DNA of 64,000 bases from Corythucha ciliata (Eukaryota > Arthropoda > Insecta > Hemiptera > Tingidae): assembly GCA_038030265.1 (NCBI GenBank), contig CM075937.1:24346198-24410197 (forward strand), in the 5' to 3' direction. Each line of letters opens with the position of its first letter. Within the stretch, counting starts at the first letter, position 1. This document shows positions 35,135 to 45,476 of this stretch, piece by piece. The notes under the pieces are model-generated. The model saw nothing but the letters and a program-made list of their open reading frames with translations. It did not search any database and was not told the origin of the DNA. The position numbers were made by a program, and so were the translations under genes.

Positions 35135-38100
35135 TCAGGTCGGCCTCTCTTCCATGTCGCGCTTCTTCTGTTTGAGTACCTCAACCACGAAGCTGGTGAT
35201 TTGGCTCCAGGTCTCCTGCTTCCCGAGCATCCTCTCAACTACACTGGCGGGGTGCAGGGCCCCCACGTGTCTAATTAGCTCATTTCGAAGGGCCTCCCAA
35301 TTCAGGCATTCAAAGATGGTGTGCCTGGCGTCGTCCTCCTCGCCACAATAAATACAGTTCAGAGAACTTTCTTTTCCAATTCGGTGCAGGTACTTCCCGA
35401 AGTAACCCTGCCCCGACAAGAACATAGAACATAGTCAGGTAATAGTTGACCTCTCCGTGCTTCCTTTCCAGCCACGGCTGGAGTTTTGGGATCAAAGTCG
35501 CCGACCACCTTCCGCGCGCTTCAGCATCCCATTTCCTCTGCCACTCAACTAGGGTCACGGCCCGCTCTTCCCTCCTCACCCGGGAGTTCGGGATCTCCGC
35601 TTTCTTTGCAGCAACCCGCTTCCGCTCCTGCGCCAGCAGATCTAGCGGGATAACTCCAGCTATGACAAGCGCTGCAGGACCTGACACCGTGCGGTAGGCA
35701 CTGCATATGCGGAGCGCGGCCCTCCGCTGCACTGCCAGCAACCTTTCCGCGTACTTATCGAACCGCAAAGAATCCGCCCAGACTTCTGCGCCATAAAGCA
35801 TGATGGCTTCTGCCGTGCCAAGCAACATTTTCCTCTTCCTCGGGGAAGGCCCGCCAATATTTGCCATCAACCGACTTAAGTTGGCCGTGACTCTAGCAGC
35901 CTTGTCGGCCGCTCCACTAACGTGATTCCAGAAGGAGAGCGTCGAATCCAGCGTTATTCCTAGATACTTTACCGCTCTGCTTGTCTGAACCGTTTCCCCC
36001 ATAACCCGCATTGGGACAACTCGGTCTATCCGCTTCCTAGTCAGCAGAACGATCTCCGTCTTGTGAAGGGCAAGCTGCAAACTATGCTCCTTCATCCAAC
36101 CATCCACTCTCCGCATCACCTGATTCAGTTTTAACTGCAGGTGCTCCAGGCTACGGGCCGTGATGACTGCTGCCAGATCATCTGCGTACCCTACCAGAAA
36201 GGTGCTCTCCGGCATGTCCATTTCGAGAATTCCGTTGTAGCTTGCGTTCCAAAAATCCGGGCCGAGAATAGCCCCCTGCGCCGCGCCCGCCGTTACTCGC
36301 CTCCTTCTGGGCCCCTCATCCGTGTCGTAAAGCAGCCATCTGTCGTGAAGGTAGCTACGCACAATCCTGCGAAGATAGGTGGGAATTTGGAAGCGCACCT
36401 CGAGTGCCTCCAAGATATCCACCCAGCTGACCGAGTTAAACGCATTTTTGACGTCGAGTGTCACTACCATACAGATTTCTCTAGAGTGGTGATTCCCCTC
36501 CCATGCGGTCTGTGCCGCTGCTACCACCTCCCCAACCGCTTGCACGGTGGACTTCCCTGGTACAAAGCCGAACTGTCGTTCAGAAAGTCCGCCTATCGCC
36601 TCGATTGCCCCCATCAGCCTCGGCTTCAGCATTTTTTCGAGGAGCTTTCCCGTCGTATTGAGCATACACAGCGGCCTGTAGGCCGAGGGAGAGGCCGGAT
36701 CTCCTTTGCCCTTCTCGATGAGCACCAGTCTAGCTACCTTCCAGCGCTTACAGAAGATTCCCTCGCCAAGACACGTATTATACATATCAAGGAGCAAGTC
36801 GGGCTCGTGCGTTGCCAGAATCTTCAGTATCTCCGATGGTATTCCGTCCAGTCCGGGCGCCTTCTTATTTCGCATCGAACGTGCCGCTTTCTGTAGCTCC
36901 TCTTTCGTAAACAAGGGAACGCTCTCCGGTTCTTCCTCTATTACGTCCGGGTCTCGCCCCGGATGATCGGGGAACAGACCTTCAACAATCCTGTCTTTTA
37001 CGACTCCAGGCATTGGGGCTGGAGGGCTCATGCTCCCCAGCTTCTGAGTCACGATTCGGTAGCCTAGCCCCCAGGGGTCATTATTAATGTCCTCTATGAG
37101 CTCGTTCCACTTGCGCCGCTTACTATCAGCTATTGCCCTCTTCAGGGCCTTTCTAGCCTCTTTGTAATCCGCCACTTTGCTCTCCACCTCGTTTCCCCGC
37201 GGTGCCGCTCGCTGCGCTACCCGTCTCAGTCGGAAACAACGCCTCCTGAGCTCCGCGATTTCTGCCGTCCACCAGTAGGCTGGTGTCTTACCCTTCAAAG
37301 CCTTTTTCCTCGGCATTGACCAGGTGCACGCTTCTTCGATGAGAGCAGTGGTCTCTTTTACAATTGCTTCCGATCGGCTGAGTTCACCCGCTTATTCCTT
37401 CGCTCGCTCTTGGGCTCCCCTCTTCCCTTCCCGTATGACCGAAAGGAAGACCCCAGGGTCCAACCTTTCCGTGTTGTAGCGCTTTAATGCGCTTGCTGTC
37501 GGGCGGCAGCGCTCAGCGCCCCCCAGCTCGAACTCGATGTATTCGTGATCACTTCCGGTATATTCATCCAGCAAGTGCCAATTCTTCACTTTGGATGAGG
37601 CGCGCTCCGCAATCATTGTCACGTCTGGAATTGTGCCCCTACACCCCGGCCTCCTGAAAGTGGGTGAACTTCCTTCGTTGGCCACTACCAGATTCAGTCT
37701 TGTCACCATTTCCATGACGAGCCTTCCTCTTACATTTGTTGAGGTCACACCCCACTCGACCGCTCTAGCATTGAAGCCTCCGCCAACGATCAGGTTCTTC
37801 TGAAATCCTTGTACCACGTCCTCCAGATTTTCTAGCTTCCTTCGAAAATCTGAGATCGGGTCACTCGGAGTGAGGTAGCAACTCACAAATACATAGTCAG
37901 AGTACTCCACCCAGACGAAACCTTCTCCCTCGCCGTGTTTTACTACGTGTAGACGTTCCCTCGAGCAGGGGACCCATATGGCCGCCGTACCGAGGGTGTC
38001 TGAGAACCATCCTGAACCTCTTATTTCTTCATATTGTTCGCTGATGAGCAGTATCCCTATATCATGGACTCGCACGATTTCCTTCAGCAAATCGTGGGCA

Positions 38101-38189
38101 ACCCTGCTGCGGTGAAGGTTGCACTGCAATACCTTCAACTTCATATTCTCTTCTTGGCGATCTCCAAGGTCTCTCGGAAGGCAGGGCAC
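35135..38189 (-). pseudogene. R1-like ORF2: endonuclease-reverse transcriptase, broken
   Basis: The first segment 38189-37392 is the AP-like endonuclease: VLQCNLHRSR at the start, LLISEQY, then GGGFNARAVEWG where the family has GDFNA, and a terminal GSDHEYIEFEL. It stops at TAA 37394-37392. The same frame continues directly into the reverse transcriptase (ATG 37316 onward), so this is a nonsense codon within one ORF. The RT shows KAPGLDGIPSEILK, FVPGKSTVQAV, AAQGAILGPDFWN and the catalytic YADD (residues 377-380 of that segment). Near 35420-35433 a tandem duplication of 7 bases (TATGTTC on the coding strand) shifts the frame. The expected C-terminal zinc knuckle CIYCGEEDDARHTIFEC then lies in the shifted frame, ending at 35135. 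Confidence 0.92.
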
Positions 38190-39780
38190 CCAGCCGAGCC
38201 CCTCTCGTGAGACGCCTCTTTACCACTGCCTTCGCACATCAGACATTTGGCCTCCTGCGTGCACGTAGCCGCCTTATGGCCCTCTCCCCCGCACTTGAAG
38301 CACAGCTTGCAGCGGTCCGGACCAGAGCACCTGAAAGCCAGGTGCCCATATCCCAAGCACTTAAAACAACTGCGCACAACCGCTCTTGGGCGAACTCGGC
38401 AACTGACCATTGCCACCTTGATAAAGCGGTCCCGGAGAATCACCTCTGCATCCTTAGCGCCCAGCTCTATTATGCCTAACCGCTGTTCCCTGCTGTTCAC
38501 CTTTGTGACAGCAACTTTGGCCTGTTTGGCCGACTCCCCCAGCTTATCCACCAAGGCTTGTCTCACCTCCTCCACTGTTGTTAAGCTGTCCAGGTCCCTG
38601 ATCTCTATGCTACTTTTCGAGGTCAGAGACTTAACCTCGCCTGTGTTCCCTATTGCCTCCGAAATAATGCGGGCGAGAGCATCCCTGTCCCCCCCACCTT
38701 TCTTTACCTCAACGAGTACAGCCCTCCCTGCGTCCGCCTAATGGCAGTTATCTCCGTTCCTGCCGAACCCTCCGCTACCACTGTGCGCCGCAGCGAGTGA
38801 AGAACTTCTGCGTAGCTTTTACCCTCTGCCGGCTTGATCACCACGGCATCGGGCCGGTTTGCTGCTCGTTTCCCGCCTGCTTTATCCTTCTTTGCCAACT
38901 TCTTTTGGTTCATCGGGACAGACCCCCTCGCCTCTTGGGGGGGCCGCCCCTCTTTCTGTTTATTGACTGCCTTGGACCGCTTCTAACGGATGACCGTAAC
39001 AAAGTCTTCCTCTAGCTCTCCGTCCCGCCTTTTCTTACTGTCCGGGCGCTCTGTAGAGCTTCCACCCATACTCACTATCGCCTCCCTGCCTCTCTTGCGG
39101 CCGCTAGGAGTGTCCTCTAGTGGTGGGAAGGGAATCACGCCGGTACGCACTGCCAAGCCACCAGCGGCTCTCTCCGCCGCCTTCCACGTGTTCCTGCATG
39201 ACGCTATGACGTCCAGCATTTCATCTAACTCGGCCAGTCCGTTCTTCACATCCATACTGATGTTTTTCTGCCTCGCTGTAGCCTCCTTCATCCTCTGTAG
39301 AACTTCTCTGCATTTAGAAAGAGAGTCCTCCTCTTCCTTCCTCATTCTTTCAATGTGGTCTCTGCGGGGAGAAACCTCGGTCAATTCCATCTCCTCCTCC
39401 GCCTCCTGACGCTCAAGTACGTTGGGACTTGCTTCCTTGCTTTGCACCACTGCTGGAAGCTCCGCAGCCTCATTTTGCTCCTCCGTGCTCGAAATCGAGG
39501 TTGCCCTCTTAAGGGCCGAACCGGGTGGGGTCCTCGCAAGCGAAGACCCTGTCCTGAAAGCGGGCGCCGGAGACGTACTCCCTTTCCCATCCTTTCCAAC
39601 GACTGTCGCCTGCACCTTCTTACTTCCACTGCTCAATACTTTTTTTTTCGCCGAATCCATTCTACGGTTTATCCCTGCCACCGCACGGCTCGGCCAACCG
39701 GGTATACCCACTCTAATGATTCTCCCAGTTCCCCGGGAGAGTTGACCTATGTCATTGGCCCGGGCAATGCCAGCGGGCAT
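38141..39780 (-). pseudogene. R1-like ORF1 (gag-like), copy A, broken
   Basis: The N-terminal segment 39780-38983 is charged and Ser/Arg-rich, with a helical, coiled-coil-like stretch (HIERMRKEEEDSLSKCREV), and ends at TAG. The same frame resumes at MNQKKLAKK (38913). In this copy a lost C near 38726 shifts the frame, and the zinc-knuckle part continues in 38575-38141. Knuckles are CFKCLGYGHLAFRC, CFKCGGEGHKAATC and a longer third CLMCEGSGKEASHERG...C. The end overlaps the ORF2 start by about 49 bases in another frame, as in R1 elements. Confidence 0.88.
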
Positions 39781-40168
39781 GACTCAGGGCCCCTACTAGC
39801 CATCAGGCGCTCAGGGCTCCCACGCCTCCGACGACGTGGGCACCGTACGATGTGGTTGCCAACCCGGGGACCCACGAACAGTTGGCGACGGAGGCAGGGC
39901 CCCCCCGTTACCCGTCGTGGCGCCAGCCCTCGCAAACTAACAGATCCATTGTCCAGATAAAAACCAGTTCACGCTTGCCTGGCTCACACTTACGCCCCTC
40001 TGCAGCGGTAAGCGCTCGCCGCCATAAATCTATCGATCAAAGGAAGGACATAAGGATGAAGGAAAGGTTGGATAAGACGAGCAATTGAGGTATTTGGAAT
40101 GCCCGAATAGCTAAGGTCCCCGGGCTTGCCACGTCCGAAGCGTCCCGGACAGGAACACCCCCTGGGGA

Positions 40169-40183
40169 AATAATAATGATAAT
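40169..40183. repeat. 15-bp target-site duplication, 5' side of R1 element
   Basis: AATAATAATGATAAT directly precedes the R1 5' end (in element orientation) and is identical to 34866-34880. It lies in the microsatellite tail of another LINE; the tandem duplication gives a further copy starting near 42721. Confidence 0.85.
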
Positions 40184-40250
40184 AATAATAATAATAATAA
40201 ATATTTATTCCCATGTTGAGCATACATTTGTAAGGGGGAATTGTCACACT

Positions 40251-40739
40251 TCAGTCCATTTCCATGACGAGCCTTCCTCTTACATTTGTTGAGGTCACAC
40301 CCCACTCGACCGCTCTAGCATTGAAGCCTCCGCCAACGATCAGGTTCTTCTGAAATCCTTGTACCACGTCCTCCAGATTTTCTAGCTTCCTTCGAAAATC
40401 TGAGATCGGGTCACTCGGAGTGAGGTAGCAACTCACAAATACATAGTCAGAGTACTCCACCCAGACGAAACCTTCTCCCTCGCCGTGTTTTACTACGTGT
40501 AGACGTTCCCTCGAGCAGGGGACCCATATGACCGCCGTACCGAGGGTGTCTGAGAACCATCCTGAACCTCTTATTTCTTCATATTGTTCGCTGATGAGCA
40601 GTATCCCTATATCATGGACTCGCACGATTTCCTTCAGCAAATCGTGGGCAACCCTGCTGCGGTGAAGGTTGCACTGCAATACCTTCAACTTCATATTCTC
40701 TTCTTGGCGATCTCCAAGGTCTCTCGGAAGGCAGGGCAC
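40251..40739 (-). pseudogene. R1-like ORF2 fragment, copy B (endonuclease only)
   Basis: Identical to the start of the copy A endonuclease except for one residue (AVIW instead of AAIW). It includes the same GGGFNARAVEWG with Gly at the catalytic Asp position. It is cut at RLVMEM by the duplication junction, after which the sequence is LINE tail, so the product would be non-functional. Confidence 0.9.
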
Positions 40740-42331
40740 CCAGCCGAGCCCCTCTCGTGAGACGCCTCTTTACCACTGCCTTCGCACATCAGACATTTGG
40801 CCTCCTGCGTGCACGTAGCCGCCTTATGGCCCTCTCCCCCGCACTTGAAGCACAGCTTGCAGCGGTCCGGACCAGAGCACCTGAAAGCCAGGTGCCCATA
40901 TCCCAAGCACTTAAAACAACTGCGCACAACCGCTCTTGGGCGAACTCGGCAACTGACCATTGCCACCTTGATAAAGCGGTCCCGGAGAATCACCTCTGCA
41001 TCCTTAGCGCCCAGCTCTATTATGCCTAACCGCTGTTCCCTGCTGTTCACCTTTGTGACAGCAACTTTGGCCTGTTTGGCCGACTCCCCCAGCTTATCCA
41101 CCAAGGCTTGTCTCACCTCCTCCACTGTTGTTAAGCTGTCCAGGTCCCTGATCTCTATGCTACTTTTCGAGGTCAGAGACTTAACCTCGCCTGTGTTCCC
41201 TATTGCCTCCGAAATAATGCGGGCGAGAGCATCCCTGTCCCCCCCACCTTTCTTTACCTCAACGAGTACAGCCCCTCCCTGCGTCCGCCTAATGGCAGTT
41301 ATCTCCGTTCCTGCCGAACCCTCCGCTACCACTGTGCGCCGCAGCGAGTGAAGAACTTCTGCGTAGCTTTTACCCTCTGCCGGCTTGATCACCACGGCAT
41401 CGGGCCGGTTTGCTGCTCGTTTCCCGCCTGCTTTATCCTTCTTTGCCAACTTCTTTTGGTTCATCGGGACAGACCCCCTCGCCTCTTGGGGGGGCCGCCC
41501 CTCTTTCTGTTTATTGACTGCCTTGGACCGCTTCTAACGGATGACCGTAACAAAGTCTTCCTCTAGCTCTCCGTCCCGCCTTTTCTTACTGTCCGGGCGC
41601 TCTGTAGAGCTTCCACCCATACTCACTATCGCCTCCCTGCCTCTCTTGCGGCCGCTAGGAGTGTCCTCTAGTGGTGGGAAGGGAATCACGCCGGTACGCA
41701 CTGCCAAGCCACCAGCGGCTCTCTCCGCCGCCTTCCACGTGTTCCTGCATGACGCTATGACGTCCAGCATTTCATCTAACTCGGCCAGTCCGTTCTTCAC
41801 ATCCATACTGATGTTTTTCTGCCTCGCTGTAGCCTCCTTCATCCTCTGTAGAACTTCTCTGCATTTAGAAAGAGAGTCCTCCTCTTCCTTCCTCATTCTT
41901 TCAATGTGGTCTCTGCGGGGAGAAACCTCGGTCAATTCCATCTCCTCCTCCGCCTCCTGACGCTCAAGTACGTTGGGACTTGCTTCCTTGCTTTGCACCA
42001 CTGCTGGAAGCTCCGCAGCCTCATTTTGCTCCTCCGTGCTCGAAATCGAGGTTGCCCTCTTAAGGGCCGAACCGGGTGGGGTCCTCGCAAGCGAAGACCC
42101 TGTCCTGAAAGCGGGCGCCGGAGACGTACTCCCTTTCCCATCCTTTCCAACGACTGTCGCCTGCACCTTCTTACTTCCACTGCTCAATACTTTTTTTTTC
42201 GCCGAATCCATTCTACGGTTTATCCCTGCCACCGCACGGCTCGGCCAACCGGGTATACCCACTCTAATGATTCTCCCAGTTCCCCGGGAGAGTTGACCTA
42301 TGTCATTGGCCCGGGCAATGCCAGCGGGCAT
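40691..42331 (-). pseudogene. R1-like ORF1 (gag-like), copy B
   Basis: Same layout as copy A: an N-terminal segment 42331-41534 ending in TAG, then a same-frame segment 41464-40691 of 257 codons that is intact here because the C lost in copy A is present. It retains three CCHC knuckles (CFKCLGYGHLAFRC, CFKCGGEGHKAATC, and CLMC...C) and would bind element RNA in an active relative. The TAG at 41536-41534 is shared by both copies and predates the duplication. Confidence 0.88.
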
Positions 42332-42720
42332 GACTCAGGGCCCCTACTAGCCATCAGGCGCTCAGGGCTCCCACGCCTCCGACGACGTGGGCACCGTACG
42401 ATGTGGTTGCCAACCCGGGGACCCACGAACAGTTGGCGACGGAGGCAGGGCCCCCCCGTTACCCGTCGTGGCGCCAGCCCTCGCAAACTAACAGATCCAT
42501 TGTCCAGATAAAAACCAGTTCACGCTTGCCTGGCTCACACTTACGCCCCTCTGCAGCGATAAGCGCTCGCCGCCATAAATCTATCGATCAAAGGAAGGAC
42601 ATAAGGATGAAGGAAAGGTTGGATAAGACGAGCAATTGAGGTATTTGGAATGCCCGAATAGCTAAGGTCCCCGGGCTTGCCACGTCCGAAGCGTCCCGGA
42701 CAGGAACACCCCCTGGGGGA

Positions 42721-43440
42721 AATAATAATGATAATAATAATAATAATAATAAATATTTATTCCCATGTTGAGCATACATTTGTAAGGGGGAATTGTCACA
42801 CTTCAGTCCATTTAATTTTTACAAATTAATAAAAAGAATTCCGCTAGGGTGTAAGGGCACATAGCACATAAATGCTCTTTCAACCGCCGTTTGAATATAT
42901 TCAACGGAAGACATTTAAGTTCCCGTGGCAGTACGTTAAATATCTTCGTGGCCATGAAGGAGCAACTGTTTTCGAATAGGGCCGTCCGGTGTAAAGGGGT
43001 TCGGAAATCTTTCCTCCCTCGCGTACCATGGGAGTCAAAATCTTCATGTATGTTGAACCAGCCTGGATTTTCTTTCACGAGCACACAGATGCCGTAGACG
43101 TAGAGGACTGGCAACGTCAGCAGTCCCAATTTGGGAAACAAGTCGCGACATGTTGCACGCGACGTTGAACTGCTCTTTTTTGAAGGACAAAAATCTCGTT
43201 TGCTGGACGGCTGTTTCCCCAGAATACGAGGCCATATCGAAGTACTGATTCAAAACATCCATGGTAGACTGCCAAGGCAGCCGCTTCTCCCAATACCTTT
43301 GAGGTTCGTTTCACAAGGAATGCGCGGGCGGAAAGCTCAGGCTTTACCTCGTTAACGTGCCCGTCCTACTTGAGATCGCAAGAGATCCGAATACCCTCCA
43401 CCTCCTCCTCCAGCGCTATAACCACACCTCGCCCAAAAGG
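42721..43440 (-). mobile_element. 5'-truncated LINE fragment (RT C-terminus) with (ATT)n tail
   Basis: The - strand encodes the thumb and C-terminal region of a LINE reverse transcriptase: EVEGIRISCDLK, VKRTSKVLGEAAALAVYHGC, SVLRYGLVFWGNS, LFPKLGLLTLPVLYVYGIC and KIFNVLPRELK, ending at 42812. Frames change near 43130-43200, so it is broken. The 3' UTR leads into an ATT microsatellite at 42721-42760. This tail was the insertion site of the R1-like element. The clade is Jockey/CR1-like; I cannot narrow it further. Confidence 0.85.
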
Positions 43441-43984
43441 CAGTGTGCAAGCGCTCTATGAGGTTATTTTTGCTTTTCATCGAATCACTCACCATACACC
43501 TCGAGTTAAACGTTATCCACGTATTATTTAAATCCCAGATCCCCTTCCCTGAGTTCGAAAATCCATATCTTATTCAATCCCGAACCCCCCCCCCCCGGAG
43601 TAAAAAGAGAGTGTCTTTTATGATGGGGGATTAACCAATTTTCTGAAGCGCTGTATCTAAAGAACAGATGGTACGAAAAATTCCGTTCGGATCGCAACTT
43701 GTAGGAAATTGTAGGAAATTTTATGTGGTCTCAATTTGTACATAGTGGGTTTTCATGTCAGTCACACTCGTAAGTATTTATGAATGAAAATGTGAAAAAA
43801 ATACTATGTTGCCGTTTTTTGCCGATATCTCAAAACGCAACACGATATTTTGTTGGATAACTTATTCAGATTCGGACTCAGCACCCCAAAAACATAAAAA
43901 TGAAATGTAAACCCGAGGTTTCCATTTTTTCCCACGTCCAAGTACCATTTGACTGTATTATAATTCCTAGAATATAACTAAAAA
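43441..43984. other. Intergenic, no gene seen
   Basis: Contains a run of 12 C (43585-43596) and a single unit ATTCGGACTCAGCACCCC near 43870, similar to the internal repeats of the element at 45477-47939. Confidence 0.35.
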
Positions 43985-44415
43985 AAAACATTAATTCGGG
44001 AATGAAACTGACAAAATAGCTAATTTAAGTCTAAAATAATTAGGAAAAACTATATTTTGCGGCTAAAATTGAGGCATAATGCCAATTCGCGGTTAAAATT
44101 TAGAAAAAACGCTAATTCACGGCTATGAAATTAAAAAAAGCGATTAATGACCAAGTGTGAAAAAAGTAAATTGAAAAGTCGATGGCTAACATTAGGGAAA
44201 AAACGCTAATTCACGGGTAAAATTAGGAGAAATCGCTCATTAGCGCCTGAAATCCGGGAAAAACACGAATTCGCGGCAAAGATTCAGAACAATCGTAAAC
44301 TCGGGCCTACAATGGAGACAAATCGCTAATTCATCGATGAAATTGAGAAGACGCGCTGAAGTGTGGAAAAACGCTAATGTGCGGTGAAAATGGAGAAAAC
44401 GCCAAATCGCGGCTG
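43985..44415 (+). repeat. Degenerate ~30-bp tandem array, type A
   Basis: About a dozen recognisable units of CGCTAATTCACGGCTAAAAT type with GAGAAAAA spacers, matching arrays at 240-960 and 29470-29760. Confidence 0.7.
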
Positions 44416-44797
44416 CTGAAGGCAACTTCATGGGGCACTGGGGGAAAATTTGCCCGTGGTGCGCCAAATGTTCAGGGCCAGTACTGATTGTTATTCACTG
44501 CAGTTGTGTACAGGACGTACGAATGTGTGCCTTACGTGAGAAAATTAGACGTCTATTAGACCAAAAATTGCTTGCATGGGTTGTGTATTATAATATTCAC
44601 GATATTATGTGTGTTAAACTGTGATTTTAGAAATACTTATGAAGAGTAACAGGTCATTGAAGGTTAGGTCGATTCCAGTATGGAGTCTATTATGGAGTGG
44701 ATTTATAGTTAAAAGGAGCCGTAAATAGTTTCGAATTCAGGGAAGACAAGGATTTAAATTGTTGGTAGAAGTGTTTAAACTACGAGGGTTAGAGGAT

Positions 44798-44932
44798 AAA
44801 GCATGCATAAACCTGCAGCTGTAGGCGTCTACATTGTCTGTCTTCCCTCGAAAGTGGTCCGTTTTTGACGAGCCTCAACGAGGGAAGACAGACAATGTAG
44901 GCTACTACGGCTAACAGATTTATGCATGCTTT
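44798..44932. repeat. Foldback element
   Basis: Outer arms AAAGCATGCATAAA (44798-44811) and TTTATGCATGCTTT (44919-44932), and inner arms CTACATTGTCTGTCTTCCC (from 44829) with exact complement ending at 44900, make a long hairpin with a ~28-base loop. No ORF. Confidence 0.8.
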
Positions 44933-45476
44933 AAAACAAGGATTGGTTTATTTGGGAGCTATAATTATTTACAGTCCTTTAATACGTGTTGGGGGGGGGG
45001 GCACTGCTCATTAAGGGGGGATTTCGCGTCCAGCGGCAACACGACTGGGCATGTGCCAGTGGTAGAGACGCCGCTGTTCACGTTCATCTTTAAACAAAGC
45101 TTCCGGGCTTATAGCCGCAACCGCAACGTTCCTGCAATCCCAATTTCACCAACACAGTTCTCGTCAGCACTCGCGGTTTCACCAGATCAGGTCAAGCGCC
45201 GGGCCAGGGGAGAGAAAGGTCATATAGTGCTCGGGCAAAGCGCCAACAAGTCTGCGGCGATTTCACCGCACTGAATCGCTCCCACACACCGCAATGCCTT
45301 CATTTCCCTTAAATCACTCACCCCATAATCTAGGACTTTCGACCGTCAAAACCAACATTTTGGTTCACAGTCTGATTCAAAACCAATCACGCGCGAGTCA
45401 CTTTTAAAAACCAAATTTCGTCTGACCTCACTACTCGTCGTGGCTCTATATTTGCTTCGGCTGGATTTGCGTTTAG
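44933..45476. other. Intergenic with type B repeat
   Basis: A run of 11 G (44991-45001) and a short type B array near 45340-45430. The 73-codon frame 45053-45274 shows no domain. Confidence 0.35.

Larger units (their letters stand above)
34881..40168 (-). mobile_element. R1-clade non-LTR retrotransposon, near full length
   Basis: This 5.29-kb element reads right to left. It has a ~390-bp 5' region, ORF1 (gag-like, three CCHC knuckles), ORF2 (AP-type endonuclease, reverse transcriptase, C-terminal CCHC), a ~250-bp 3' UTR and a poly(A) of 14. Both ORF architecture and the AYWWTAEIAELRRRC linker motif fit the R1 clade. It is flanked by a perfect 15-bp duplication of an ATT-microsatellite target. 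It is inactive: there is an in-frame TAG in ORF1, a 1-bp frameshift in this copy's ORF1, an in-frame TAA and a 7-bp duplication in ORF2, and a Gly in place of the Asp of the endonuclease GDFNA motif. Confidence 0.93.
37711..42811. repeat. 2.55-kb tandem duplication (two direct copies)
   Basis: 37711-40260 and 40261-42811 are direct repeats. I found about four differences: one in the endonuclease (near 37981/40531), one C indel in ORF1 (38726/41273), one near 40006/42557 and one G/C shift near 40160/42715. The unit comprises the R1 5' half through the endonuclease plus the (ATT)n tail of the neighbouring LINE. The junction carries CCATTT, present at both parental breakpoints. Confidence 0.9.

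Noticed and set aside
36141..36896. 251-codon + strand frame inside the R1 element
   Set aside because: It is the antisense shadow of the reverse transcriptase ORF, with no domain of its own. GC-rich coding sequence gives long antisense frames.
39355..39960. 201-codon + strand frame, repeated at 41906-42511
   Set aside because: Antisense to ORF1 of the R1 element and duplicated only because the locus is duplicated.
37711..42811. Two independent insertions of the R1 element
   Set aside because: The second copy begins and ends at the duplication junction with CCATTT microhomology and includes flanking LINE tail, so it is a segmental tandem duplication.
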